From Hippasteria phrygiana (Eukaryota > Echinodermata > Asteroidea > Valvatida > Goniasteridae), in NCBI GenBank assembly GCA_037893225.1, contig JAZGUH010000561.1, positions 310,001 through 374,000 on the forward strand: a stretch of 64,000 bases of DNA. The letters are read 5' to 3'. This document shows positions 1-9,600 of this stretch, one piece after another; the stretch's first letter is position 1; every line of letters starts with the position of its first letter. The translations under genes and the position numbers were made by a program. The notes under the pieces were generated by a model that saw nothing but the letters and a program-made list of their open reading frames with translations, made no database searches and was not told the origin of the DNA.

Positions 1-429
1 ACCATAATGAGTCCCTGGATAAAATAACCAGTCATATATATTTTGTGGCGCCATGTCAGACTGTGTGCACGACAGGAAAGCCTGTGAGGCTACCGTTACA
101 CAACTTCTATCTTTAAACCGACATCAAATATCTTCGGAAATGTCTTTATCCTGCTTAACTGACCTCCTTTCATTGGCCATTTGCGAGTTGCTGTTCATTC
201 ATCATGTAATTATGGCAATGATAATCTTTCTAACCCGGGGGCTGACAGCAGCGTGAAAATAAGACCGCATGAAAAATGTACTCCTTTGCCAATTTTGTTT
301 TATGCATAGGCCTACTGTTAAAACTGTAGGACAAAATTAAAGTGTAGGAGACGGTGAGGATTTGAATAAGAAATAACGTTAGCCAGTCGAAACAAAATAA
401 TGGGAAGGGTTTGGATGATTTATTTATAT

Positions 430-1125
430 TTCATAGAAAAACATTGCTTATATTCCCCGGTCTGAAGATTCCCTGACGTCTAAATCTAGTTAGTATACAG
501 GAATTCGCCGACGCCATTTTTACAGTGTTGCCGCGCGCGCTCGCGTGCAGGTTGCGCGCGTTCTTTAATTTCAGTCGCGCGCGCATTTTGGCAAGTTGTA
601 AACACCCTGTTGGTCGAAGCTGCATCGAGCGCGTGCGTAAAATACGCACGCGAGCGTGATGCCACCGCAGTAAATGTTTCTAATTGTGGTCGCCGGATTC
701 GTCTATACCATTGATCTCCATTATATATAATGGAGATCAATGGTCTATACCCACAGTTTAAAATAGATCATGACGTGCCGCGTGTTAGTCCGAGTGACGT
801 CAGTGGCATCATTCAAATTTTATATTATTGCAAAATCCGTTCGGTAAAATACTGCAAGAGTATGGCATTGTTTTTTTCCCAGTTTTTATGTATGATTGGA
901 AATTTAAATTCCAGGATCTGTAACGGGCCTGACAGACATTGCGAACAACAGCCGAATGTTACACCGAAAACAAGTTCGGAAAACTTCGGATATTTTCGGA
1001 AACCGGAGGAATTCCTCCGGTTTTTGTCACGTCACATTGGCGGCTACCGGAACTAGTAATTCATCAGAAATATTTTGTCAGAATATTCAGTCAGAATATT
1101 TTGGTCTGGGAACCAGACTAATATT
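430..1125. repeat. Mosaic of a dispersed repeat (GGTTCCC...GACGTC family)
   Basis: Parts recur elsewhere in the window. The piece around 745-880 (CCACAGTTTAAAATAGATCATGAC, then CTGCAAGAGTATGGCATTG about 100 bp on) matches 29675-29795 in the same order. The pieces TTCCCTGACGTC near 469 and GGTCTGGGAACCAGACTA near 1103 match 5435-5520, 36530-36612 and 57893-57974. This looks like one diverged inverted-repeat transposon family whose ends read AGTCTGGTTCCC and GGGAACTAGACT. No coding capacity is visible. Confidence 0.5.
707..744. repeat. Perfect 38-bp palindrome
   Basis: Two 19-base arms, ACCATTGATCTCCATTATA and its exact reverse complement, meet with no spacer at 725/726. It lies inside the diverged repeat of 660-900. 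It could be the centre of a palindromic MITE. Perfect symmetry in otherwise decayed DNA suggests recent origin or gene conversion between arms. Confidence 0.85.
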
Positions 1126-1851
1126 CATGTAAACATTTTACAATCACGCATGCGCTGTATACGGTGCATCATAGTTTGTATAAATCACGTTTCACAAAGA
1201 TACAAATTTCAAGCATCCACGTACAATGAGAAGCCTTATCCTGTGATCTTTCTGCACGTCCTCACTTGGCAAAAGTGGTAGACGGTGTGACGTAGTTTGA
1301 TCTGAGGGCAATTAGAGACTAAGATAATTTTCCCCAGAGAGCGCCAATTAGGACAATGTGAGGAACTCTTACCCGAATTATTCCAGTTTTTGGTGGGAAA
1401 GTTAACCTCCCAAAACTTGGTGAAGTGTTTCTGAGAGGACGCTTGTTTGCTGACTATTATAACTCATCGAGATCGTCTATTTAATTTCCTCGCAAACTAA
1501 AAAAAAGTCCTCGCATTGCTGGCATTTCTCCAGTTCACCAACGCTCACGCATATCTCTCGTCAACTCGCCGGATCTTGCGCGTGGTCATCTATTTCTCGT
1601 TCTGGATTTGCGCTTATAATACACGGACGGTGACTCACCGTTCGTCTGAGTCACTGGCGATGAATTCGCTTCAATGTCTTCCAGTGAGGGGGAACCATTG
1701 AATAAAGGCCTCTACAGAATGTAGTCAGAATCAAGCACGAGCAGTTAGCCGCGTGCCACATTTTTCGGGTTCCTTGGGGTGGGGGAGTTAATAAGTTACG
1801 GCGTCTGAGTACATATTTGGCTTCAATAAAGGAAAACATTACCTTTTGCCC

Positions 1852-2140
1852 CGAACAAGGCTAAAAAAAACTCGAGGTACGGAGCTACAAAAAGAAAAAA
1901 AGAATCAAAGATACAAGAGGTAAGAATTAATATTCGTCTTTAAGCAGGAAAGATTGTAAGATCGAAAAACGCACCAGGCAAAGAATTGCAAATAGATACA
2001 GAGCGAGAGAAAAGGCCATTTGCATAGCTTTTTGTACCTATACATCGTTAGGTACAGCACATAAAGCACGATATGGGGCTCAAACAGCCTACCAAGCTGG
2101 ACAAGCCGGTGGAACATTTATCATGAAAATATCTGTAGAA
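1852..2140 (-). mobile_element. Non-LTR retrotransposon 3' remnant (copy 1)
   Basis: Reading the - strand gives a decayed reverse-transcriptase C-terminal tail ending CFRSYNLSCLKTNINSYLLYL-like residues before a stop near 1905. The non-coding 3' end runs through a TTGATTC/CTTTTTGTAGCTCCGTAC motif to GCCTTGTTCGGGGC at about 1850. The same 3' end is present at 34740-35180 and 47043-47470, where more of the reverse transcriptase survives. It is 5'-truncated and non-functional. I infer a CR1-like clade only from the tail pattern. Confidence 0.7.
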
Positions 2141-2170
2141 GTAAGATCTTTGGTGAATCATAGATCTTCG

Positions 2171-2300
2171 GTTTGTTTCACACGAATCCGGATCGCGATC
2201 AGTGATCCAGCCGCTGGTTCCCTCCAACCATTAGGCGGAATCTGGTGTGTGAACCAACGTAAAGATCACTGATCGCGATCCGGATTCGTGTGAAACAAAC
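2171..2300. mobile_element. MITE with perfect 37-bp inverted repeats
   Basis: Left arm 2171-2207 (GTTTGTTTCACACGAATCCG...) is the exact reverse complement of right arm 2264-2300. A 56-bp unique centre separates them. There is no ORF, so it would be a non-autonomous DNA transposon or foldback element. I could not identify a convincing target-site duplication. Confidence 0.8.
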
Positions 2301-2397
2301 AGGCCCAAAGCACTTTTTAAGGACGAACGATTTTTGTAAGAGCTTTTCGGTCCTAAATTCACAATTTCAAAAGTATTAAATCTCTTGCTTATCGTCG

Positions 2398-2490
2398 ATC
2401 GATATATTTTGTTGAATGTTATCATTGGAAAACTCATGTAGCCTAATGCTATATTATCTAATGTTAGCCAATTCAATTTGAAAATTTAAC
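2398..2490 (+). repeat. Dispersed repeat, first of three direct copies
   Basis: The order TCATTGGAAA, then an AATGTTA/ACTTATAATG block, then CAATTTCATTTGAAAAT-like sequence recurs in the same orientation at about 12115-12190 and 23430-23500. The copies are strongly diverged, so boundaries are uncertain. Confidence 0.4.
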
Positions 2491-2604
2491 TCAAAAGCTT
2501 CACTCGGGCACTGATACTGAATTATTTACCCCTGTAGTAGCTTTGACCATGGAGGAAGAAAACACATGCTTTGACAAAGAAAGAATGGTACTCCCTTCCC
2601 CCAT

Positions 2605-2790
2605 CTGGCCGGCTATTATTAATGGGGTGCTGGTATGCCAATACGGGCTTGTGCAGCCAAGCGTAAGACAAACAATCGGCAAACAATGGATTGAGTACAT
2701 ATACGCACATGAATGCGCGTATAAACGACCTTATACCAGCCAGGTGCTTTTTTAACAGCAGCCATGGCCGTCGCTCGTATTCTAACACTG
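2605..2790 (+). repeat. Dispersed repeat R1 (ATGGATTGAGTA...GCCATGGCCGTCG), copy 1
   Basis: Marked by GGGCTTGTGCAGCCAAGCGTA, ATGGATTGAGTA, a TGCGCAGGAATGCGC-like motif, CCAGCCAGGTG and GCCATGGCCGTCG in fixed order. Further copies lie at 31444-31720, 33805-33965, 48001-48120, 48440-48600 and 56130-56360. All six lie in the same orientation. No ORF or RNA-gene structure was recognised. Confidence 0.7.
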
Positions 2791-4530
2791 TATGCTTTGC
2801 CTTTTTCGCATTTCCAATATCCTTTATACTCCTATTTATATTTCTAATTGCATAGGCCTAATGTTGGAATGGGAAATAAATGTTGATGAAAGAAACAAAG
2901 AAAGAAACAAAAAGAAATAAAGGCACAAACGCCACACTGTCATATTCATTTTAAAGAAGACAGTTCATTTGAAAAGTTTCCCCACTTGCGAATCAGGGAA
3001 ACAGGTTCGCACGTCAGTTCCTTCCATCCATTCATCATGCACACTTGCACCCGTTCCTGAGGATTACTTTGTTTTCGTTCCGATTCGAGTCGAAAAGCCG
3101 CTATCACGGCTCTATCAGATCTTAGTCCTGCATCCCCGAGTCCTGTTTGCCTTCAATCACACCTCCAATTGGGGAAACACGCTACCGACATACACCTGTG
3201 ACGAGACAAAATCTGAAGGAAAATCTGCGGCGGGACCCATCTTTCGAAATCACACACACAACGCACAGATCCCATCGTGCAGTTGTCGAGAAACTGCATT
3301 GTTCATTGGAACGGACAAGGAACGGATCTCGGAGACAGAGTGGCTCGCCGCCGTTGCATGGCAATGCTGCGCCAGAGTTCTACCGCAAAATGAGCGCGAA
3401 AATAGTCGGCCGTTATTGGCTAAGCGCCTGCCAGTATTTCAGACGCGGGTATCCCTGATTGTAGGAAACGCACGGGACACTCCTAGCCTTTGCAAGATGG
3501 TCAGCCACTAAGGATGTTATTTTGATCGAGGGTTTACACAAATTGTTGGAGCTGCTGCTGTTTCCTTGAAATGTCTTCAAGTGTTCAAGGTCGTATGTGC
3601 TGAGTGTAACTGTTTTGGACACGTCATGCCTTGGAGGCGACCAATCGGGCCACAGAAAGCGTTCGTCCTAAAAATTACTGTGGTTGGACAGATCATTAAA
3701 AAGTAGAATGTAATAATATATACGACCATCTCTCTTGCCAATCGTTTGTCTGAAAATCACTGCTGAAAATGTATTAGCGGACGAAGGTTTAGTTCGGAAA
3801 AGGCCGTTGAAAACCGGAAAGTACGCGTATAGTTCTAGCCTACCAGCACCTTCAACCTTTGATTTGCCATTCTGGAGACATTTATGGGCCCTTTATAGCA
3901 ATATTTTGGATTTTTAAATACATATTCATGTGCCCAGGAGTGATGTCACAAAAGGGGAAAGCTGCAGTGTCATGGCCGATTTGTGTATAAAATTGAAGGA
4001 TTCTTGTTACTTTTCCGAGGTCAAATTTCGTAATGATTGTGTTTCTGCTTTATTTGAGTGCTTAGTAGCCAATCAGTAAACAAACGTAACGTACAATCTG
4101 CTACAATAAGTTTGTACATTGTGTAAACTGTCGTGACTTTATGCCGAGCAAACAACAACTAAATACCAGTCAATGAGCCTATACATCACATGGAGTTTTA
4201 GCTGGTAACCTAATTTTACTAAGCAATTTTTGTGTGTGCTTAAGGCAGCTCTATGAAATAAGCCAGTTCGGTATCTTAAAGGTCAAGGGTTATTCGGGAT
4301 AAAATTGCTGACGTAATGTCACGCCATTATTCGCGAACGCCCATTCTGTTTGAATTTAACACGTGCGCGTTGTGCGACCACATTTTACGTTCACACGCGC
4401 GCGTTAGGTCACGCGGGTCATTCGGGATAAAAAAATTGTACATGCGCAGTTGAAATACCGAACCGGCTTATTGGCCCTAGGTTATACACCACGTGTGCGC
4501 ACGCAGCATGCTTTATTGGCTTATTTGAAT
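2791..4530. other. No established gene
   Basis: A 180-codon open frame at 2969-3511 (+) overlaps a CG-richer patch at 3150-3500. It has no recognisable domain and other frames are open too, so I do not call it. A partial copy of inverted-repeat family R2 (TGGTAACCTAATTTTACTAAGC ... GCAGCTCTATGAAAT) sits at about 4170-4255. Confidence 0.5.
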
Positions 4531-4531
4531 A

Positions 4532-4641
4532 CACTGCAAAAACTGTGGTGTTAATCTAACACCATGTGGTGTTTATATTGGGCGAGTGGTCCAATATAAA
4601 CACCACTTGGTGTTAATTTAACACCACAGTTTTTGCATTGT
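4532..4641. mobile_element. Near-perfect palindromic MITE (GTGGTGTTAA family)
   Basis: Left half starts ACTGCAAAAACTGTGGTG and contains CACCATGTGGTGTTTATATTGG. The right half is its reverse complement and ends ACCACAGTTTTTGCATTG. The loop is only GCGAGTGGT. A non-autonomous hairpin transposon is the simplest reading. An open frame on the - strand (4551-4994) runs into it and is therefore probably chance. Confidence 0.8.
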
Positions 4642-5429
4642 AAGCACTTCATGCGGTCCGTGACGACACGAGAAAAACGTCCTATACCTTGTTCGAGTTC
4701 CCCAAACAAATCCACGGACCCTCTACTCGCGTAAAAGGTCAATGATAACTCTGCACAGTTCTTCAAAGCGTTCCAACTTCTAGCGGGAAAACACGCAACG
4801 GAACTTGTTTCACTCAGAAACTCCGGAAATTGGTTTAAACCAATACCTCGCTGAGAGGTGTTACAAAAAATTGCATATAACAGGAAACCTACAAACAGGC
4901 CACACGAAAATTCTCCCCCAGGAGAGTGCGGCAACATTTCGAGTTGATGTTCATGGGCCTCTGCGGGCCGCGCCGGCGCCTGCACAAAAGGCAAAAAACT
5001 GCCTTTGGGAGATGGAGGAAGGACCCGTGAATGTCATCAGAATCGACCGAAAAAGTTCACCCCGTGGAATGCCCCTGATCTGCAAAGAAAAAGCTCGATC
5101 AATGATTCTTTTAACATGTACCGGTACAGTATTTATGTACCGCTATGAACGTTTTTCCGTGATACTGGGTCAGAGGAAGGCACAATTAGGTTGAGGTAAG
5201 GCCTTTCAAGGGTTCATGAAATTATCTAGGTTTCCAAAAATGAAACTGAAATACGCAATGCTGACGAACAACATTGTGGAGTGCCGTACGGCTACTGATC
5301 TCCATGTATTAATTAAAATCTGGATAGCTCACTGGCCGTGGAACATCCATAAATCATTGCTGCCTAGTCCATCGCCTGCTGCTATGTCATGCTTGCACTA
5401 GTTTTACGTCGCGTGGAGTGGAACGATGG
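4642..5429. other. No established gene
   Basis: Open frames on both strands (about 4650-4994 - and 4805-5194 +) overlap each other and match no family I recognise. Nothing else is supported. Confidence 0.4.
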
Positions 5430-5529
5430 CGGTAGTCTAGTTCCCAGACCAAAATATTCTGACTATTTGTGATGAATATTAGATATAAGATTTAGACGTC
5501 AGGGAATCTTCAGGTCAGGGATATACCCA

Positions 5530-5711
5530 GCACGATATGGGGCAGAGGGGTACCCCCCTTTTTGTCCCTATACCCTATACACTCTCCAGACTATTGTTAC
5601 CTAACACATCCCCCTAGACTTCTGAAAAGAATTCCTGAGATTCCGGGAACACAATGACCAACACAAAAGAGGAGGGGGGGGGGGGGGGGTTCGCTCTGCC
5701 CCATATCGTGC
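5530..5711. mobile_element. MITE R3, copy 1 (GCACGATATGGGGCAGAG ends)
   Basis: The terminal inverted repeats read GCACGATATGGGGCAGAG at the left and its reverse complement at the right (CTCTGCCCCATATCGTGC). The inside carries CCTATACACTCTCC, TTACCTAACACATCCCCCTAGA, a (G)16 tract at 5674-5689 and AACACAATGACCAACACAAAAG. A second copy in opposite orientation is at 51837-52024. A third, interrupted copy is at 13072-13761. Confidence 0.85.
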
Positions 5712-6058
5712 ATCATATGGTCAGGGAACCAGACTATGGCGGACGGTGTCGTCAACTTCAACAGCCAATGATCTATCCAGATTTTTATACACGGAGATAT
5801 TGGGCGTGGCCCAGTGATCTGGTGCATGGTACTCAAGATCTTGAGGATAATTTCAAGGATTGTGGTTTGGAACTCAGTCATGGAATATTGGTGCTTGTGT
5901 CCCCGAGCAAGACACTTTATCACTAGCTGCTTCTTTGCACACAGGAGTAAGAGTGCCAGTGTTGGTTGTCTGAAAAGCAGCATTCGGGTCGGATACTCCC
6001 CAAGAAGCCGAGATGGTCTATAGGAATGGGGTTTTTTATTAGAAGCCTGACGAGCAGG

Positions 6059-6060
<2 letters not shown>

Positions 6061-6102
<42 letters not shown>
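6061..6102 (+). repeat. (TAA)14 microsatellite
   Basis: Fourteen uninterrupted TAA units. No coding frame is involved. Confidence 0.95.
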
Positions 6103-6104
<2 letters not shown>

Positions 6105-6322
6105 CATATAGCCCCACGTTGGCGGATATGTTATTTATAAAGTCATGGTATCAAAATTACCAAAGCAACATACACAAGCCCTGAAGGGTGTAATAAGCTG
6201 TTGTTCAGTCAGAAGTTGGAGCGGAGGGTTATATTAAAGTGCACTGCGATATCAAAGCAACATTTGGAGCACCTTGCATGATGCGCGAGGGGGAGACACA
6301 GGGCGCTGTAGGGCTTGAAAGG

Positions 6323-6505
6323 GGGCGTGTCCATATAAAACGAACAAATAGCATTGTGCATGCACCTGTTGGAATGTACATGTACATAGGGGCGTGTCCC
6401 ATAACACACAACGAGGGTATTGTGCATGCACCTGTTGGAAGGTATAAGGGCGTGTCCCATAGCCCTCACCCAACAGCATTTGTGGATACACCTGTTTGGC
6501 AAGCG
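6323..6505 (+). repeat. Imperfect tandem repeat, about 60-66 bp unit, 3 units
   Basis: GGGCGTGTCC starts units at 6323, 6389 and 6448. The first two contain TTGTGCATGCACCTGTTGGAA; the third has the diverged TTTGTGGATACACCTGTTTGG. Periods differ (66 and 59), so the array is old or built by unequal exchange. Both strands are open over it, which explains the chance frames here. Confidence 0.8.
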
Positions 6506-7282
6506 TACTGTTCTTTTCCCATCGCTATCACCCTGGCTTCTGGTAACATCCTGGATGCATGCCCAGCCGACCCAACAAAGGCTAGATAAACTGCACAGTT
6601 CACATTGCGACCTCTAAATAATAGGGTTGCCAGACGACAACTTTCCTGTTTATGTCATCAACGGAGGCATAATAGTTCCACATTGAAAAATTCCTATCTA
6701 ACGGCATCGGCGAGGGTAAGCCAGCGGCAGATTTGGACGCGACGCTTCTCGTAGACCGCCCTGCAGTCGGCGTCCATGCCTCAAAAGTAATTCAATGTTA
6801 CAATCCCCAACCTCTGTACAAAAACAAAAACAGTCCTGGATTTTTTTTTTTTAAGACACCGAGTTTGTCAGATAAGGTATGTTCCGAAGCGGCAACACAT
6901 GCATCAAAACAAGGAAGGCAGTACTTTATAACCTCGATAACTGATTGATAAAAATAGGTAATTCAAAACGGTAATCTGTAATTACGCACAGGTGCCTGCC
7001 GTAAATGAAATGTTGCAGCAAGATACAGCAGTGCCCTTGAAAGTTCATAAGCAGAGAGCAGCAATCTTGGACAAAATTCTTGGGACATCTCAACAGTAGA
7101 TCACCATCCTCCTTAAATTCCCCGCCCAATGGTCCTTGTGAGCGGATTTGGGGCTAATAAACTGTCTTCTGCGCGCGAGTTTCAAAAGTTATCGACTTTT
7201 GACAACACCGAGCCAATGTTGACTTGAGGAGAGAGGGGGTGGGCCAAATGCGTTTTGTCTAATCATAGGACTATTAATGCTA
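6506..7282. other. No gene seen
   Basis: Short chance frames only. A T(11) run lies near 6841. Confidence 0.5.
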
Positions 7283-7400
7283 CGGATTGGGAATCAGGTT
7301 AGGCGCAGTGTTCCTCCCCTGACTTCGCCTCTGTGACCCGGGTGCGAATCCCGCCTAGGGTCGAAGTGTGTCGAAGTGTGTGGGTGCGCCACTGTGTTAA
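7283..7400 (+). repeat. Possible tRNA-derived SINE remnant
   Basis: GGGTGCGAATCCC at about 7339-7351 resembles a pol III B box (GGTTCGAATCC), followed by a direct duplication of GTCGAAGTGTGT. No clean A box or cloverleaf was found upstream. It may be a decayed SINE head. Confidence 0.3.
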
Positions 7401-7700
7401 AATACGCAGTGGATTTGGCGTGCAGGAAAACAGGTATTTTGCCTCATCGTGTACAAACATAACAGAGGGACACATGGGGCTTTCAAGCCCTTTACTTGAA
7501 CATAATTATTACAGACCAGCAGCAAATATAAACTCCAAACCTGGCTACCAGAGTTGTAGTAGAGTCCCTGCAAGTCCAGTCAGAAGTCCTTTCATAAAGC
7601 CGGTCACAACTCTCAAGTAACTGGATGAACAATGCCTTTGTCAAAGCTCATTTGAATAGCTTGTGATTGGGATTATGACTGGAGGGCTTGTGATGGACCG

Positions 7701-7846
7701 TACTTGCAGGAACTTGCAGGGACTTGCAGGGACTTGCAGGGACTTGCAGGGACTTGCAGGGACTTGCAGGGACTTGCAGGGACTTGCAGGGACTTGCAGG
7801 GACTTGCAGGGACTTGCAGGGACTTGCAGGGATTTGCAGGGACTTG
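7701..7846 (+). repeat. 10-bp minisatellite (GACTTGCAGG)n
   Basis: About 14.5 units of GACTTGCAGG with few substitutions (one AACTTGCAGG near the start, one GATTTGCAGG near the end). The unit length is not a multiple of 3, so every frame is open and repeats with period 10 residues (for example DLQGLAGTCR). These frames should not be annotated as protein. The flanks TTGTGATGGAC occur on both sides of the array. Confidence 0.95.
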
Positions 7847-7897
7847 TGATGGACTCGACTTCATCTCTGCTGGCTAGAATAAATCACGTGGCTTTTC

Positions 7898-8073
7898 AAT
7901 GGGAGACTTCTGAGACGCTGGTGGCAGCAGACATACATTTCGTTTTTACTAGTTTCGAGCATGCAGTGTAGTTCTGAGCATGCGCGCGAAGTTATGAGCA
8001 TGCGCGCGACTGGTGAGAACAATGGAAAAGAACCGATATGTCTGCTGCCACCAGCGTCTCAAAGTCTCCCATT
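7898..8073. mobile_element. MITE with about 38-bp inverted repeats
   Basis: Left end AATGGGAGACTTCTGAGACG...GCAGCAGACATA is matched inverted at 8035-8073 with one small difference. The centre holds GAGCATGCGCGCGA repeats. The right half recurs at 40150-40235 (GACTGGTGAGAACA...TTTCCCATTG), giving a second, half copy. Confidence 0.8.
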
Positions 8074-9479
8074 ATTATATTATTACGCGGTTATTTCAGC
8101 CAGTTCGACAACACTGCAAATGAGGGAGGGGGGCTTAATTTACAATTATGAAGTCAATCGCGCGCAGTCTTCAACTGACGAACATAAAACTATTGCTAGT
8201 CTGCAAAAGACTAGTCCCAAAGAGTCTTATTGGGCACAGATGGAAGAAAAACACGACGCCCTCAAATCCACTCCACCTCTGACCCCACCCAGTGTCCCTT
8301 ATAATGGCATAGGCTAAGTGGATCAATTGAAAGGGGCTTGGGCGTAGCCCCCAAAATGTTCTCCACAATCCTCCCTCCAAAACTCAGCCTCCCAAGAAAA
8401 GGGAGGCTAAATGTTATTCACATTCACTGCATTAAATCTTAAGCCCCAGCACATTTACACCATAGACCTCCTGCTAAGGTTTGACCCAATTACACACAGA
8501 GGGTACATGACGCTGAGCTGCTGCCAACTTTACAGTTGCAGGCAGCACACTTGAGCTCAATCCGTCATCCAAGTTACGACAGAATAGTGACAAAAAGTTC
8601 TGATTTAACAAATTGAATGTTTTTATAACGTGCTTATTGGATTGTTGAAATCGAAACGAGTCAGTGTGTTTTGCGGGTCTTCAGATTAAAATGTTCTTGA
8701 AGATGACAGCATATATCAGACGGAATATTTCTCAGGAGGATTTGTACTGGTATCATCTTTATAAACAGACAGTTCGGATTCAAACTATAATCATTTTTGT
8801 TTTTTGAGAATGAATCAAACTACTGGAAACTGCCAACTAAGCTATTTTGTCATTTACAAAGCTGTATCAAAGTTGTCCTCCCAGGAGTATAAATGGGTAC
8901 CTCTGATGATAAATAACATATTGCGCTGATCTCGAACTGCTGCACAGAACCGGTCTCATGGCCTGATGACCATGGGTAATAATTGTGAAGCACTCTGTGA
9001 CATAATATAAGCTATATAAGAACCACATTGTTATTTATGTTATTTCATGCCTTGAAAATTGTTGAGAATTGCTCAATCCCAAACAAGCCCCCAAATTGGC
9101 CGTTTCGATTTCAACCTGATCAGATTTTGGACGATCTGAAAAATACTATTCTGAAGAGAGTTTTGAAAGCCATGCAACAGAGAGATCTCAAAGATATATA
9201 GTTTACCACTTCGGTTCTTGACTGGGAGCTTCTAATTCTCAGCATTTCGAATAAATTAGCCGTGGAGTGCAGCGATCTTTTTTTTCGAATGGAAACTCAG
9301 CCAGTTTAGGTTTAAGCACTAAAGGTGGTTATATCTTTGGAGGGGAGTATCACCCAAAATGCACTGGTGACCCCTAGAAATCGAAGCTGACAAGTCAAGT
9401 GAAATATGATAAGCTGAACGTTATTTTGGTATAAAGCTTAGCCACACATTAGAGTTATACGTACTTTTATTTATTGTCA
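8074..9479. other. No gene; one shared dispersed segment
   Basis: TCAGACGGAATATTTCTCAGGAGG and TACTGGTATCATCTTTATAAAC (about 8717-8766) recur at 33575-33640, so this is a low-copy dispersed repeat. Nothing else was identified. Confidence 0.45.
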
Positions 9480-9600
9480 TTTATTGTATTTATTTATGTA
9501 TACATTTCTTTACCCATGGTGTGCCTATAAACTGTTTAAAACTGGTCTCCATTGGGGCCCTGTTTACATTAAAATGAATATTTACAGTAAAGTTAAGGTA
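9480..9600 (-). mobile_element. LINE 3' end, second family
   Basis: On the - strand it reads GGGGCCCCAATGGAGACC, TTTTAAACAGTTTATAGGC, CACCATGGGTAAAGAAATG and then ATAAATAAA repeats. This matches the 3' end of the insertion at 13140-13640. The simple A-rich tail marks the insertion end. Only the tail remains. Confidence 0.65.

Larger units (their letters stand above)
1..1850. other. Gene-free AT-rich flank
   Basis: No coding signal beyond short chance frames. The stretch holds a CG-rich alternating purine-pyrimidine patch near 530-650, a perfect palindrome at 707-744 and diverged copies of dispersed repeats described separately. No splice-bounded conserved exon was seen. Confidence 0.6.

Noticed and set aside
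2969..3511. 180-codon + strand frame, the longest open frame in the window
   Set aside because: No recognisable domain or compositional coding bias; other frames are open in the same CG-richer patch, and no splice context or homologue was evident.
4551..4994. 147-codon - strand frame
   Set aside because: Its end is formed by a palindromic MITE and a + strand frame of similar length overlaps; no family match.
7663..7971. DLQGLAGTCR repeat protein
   Set aside because: Translation of the GACTTGCAGG array; no gene context.
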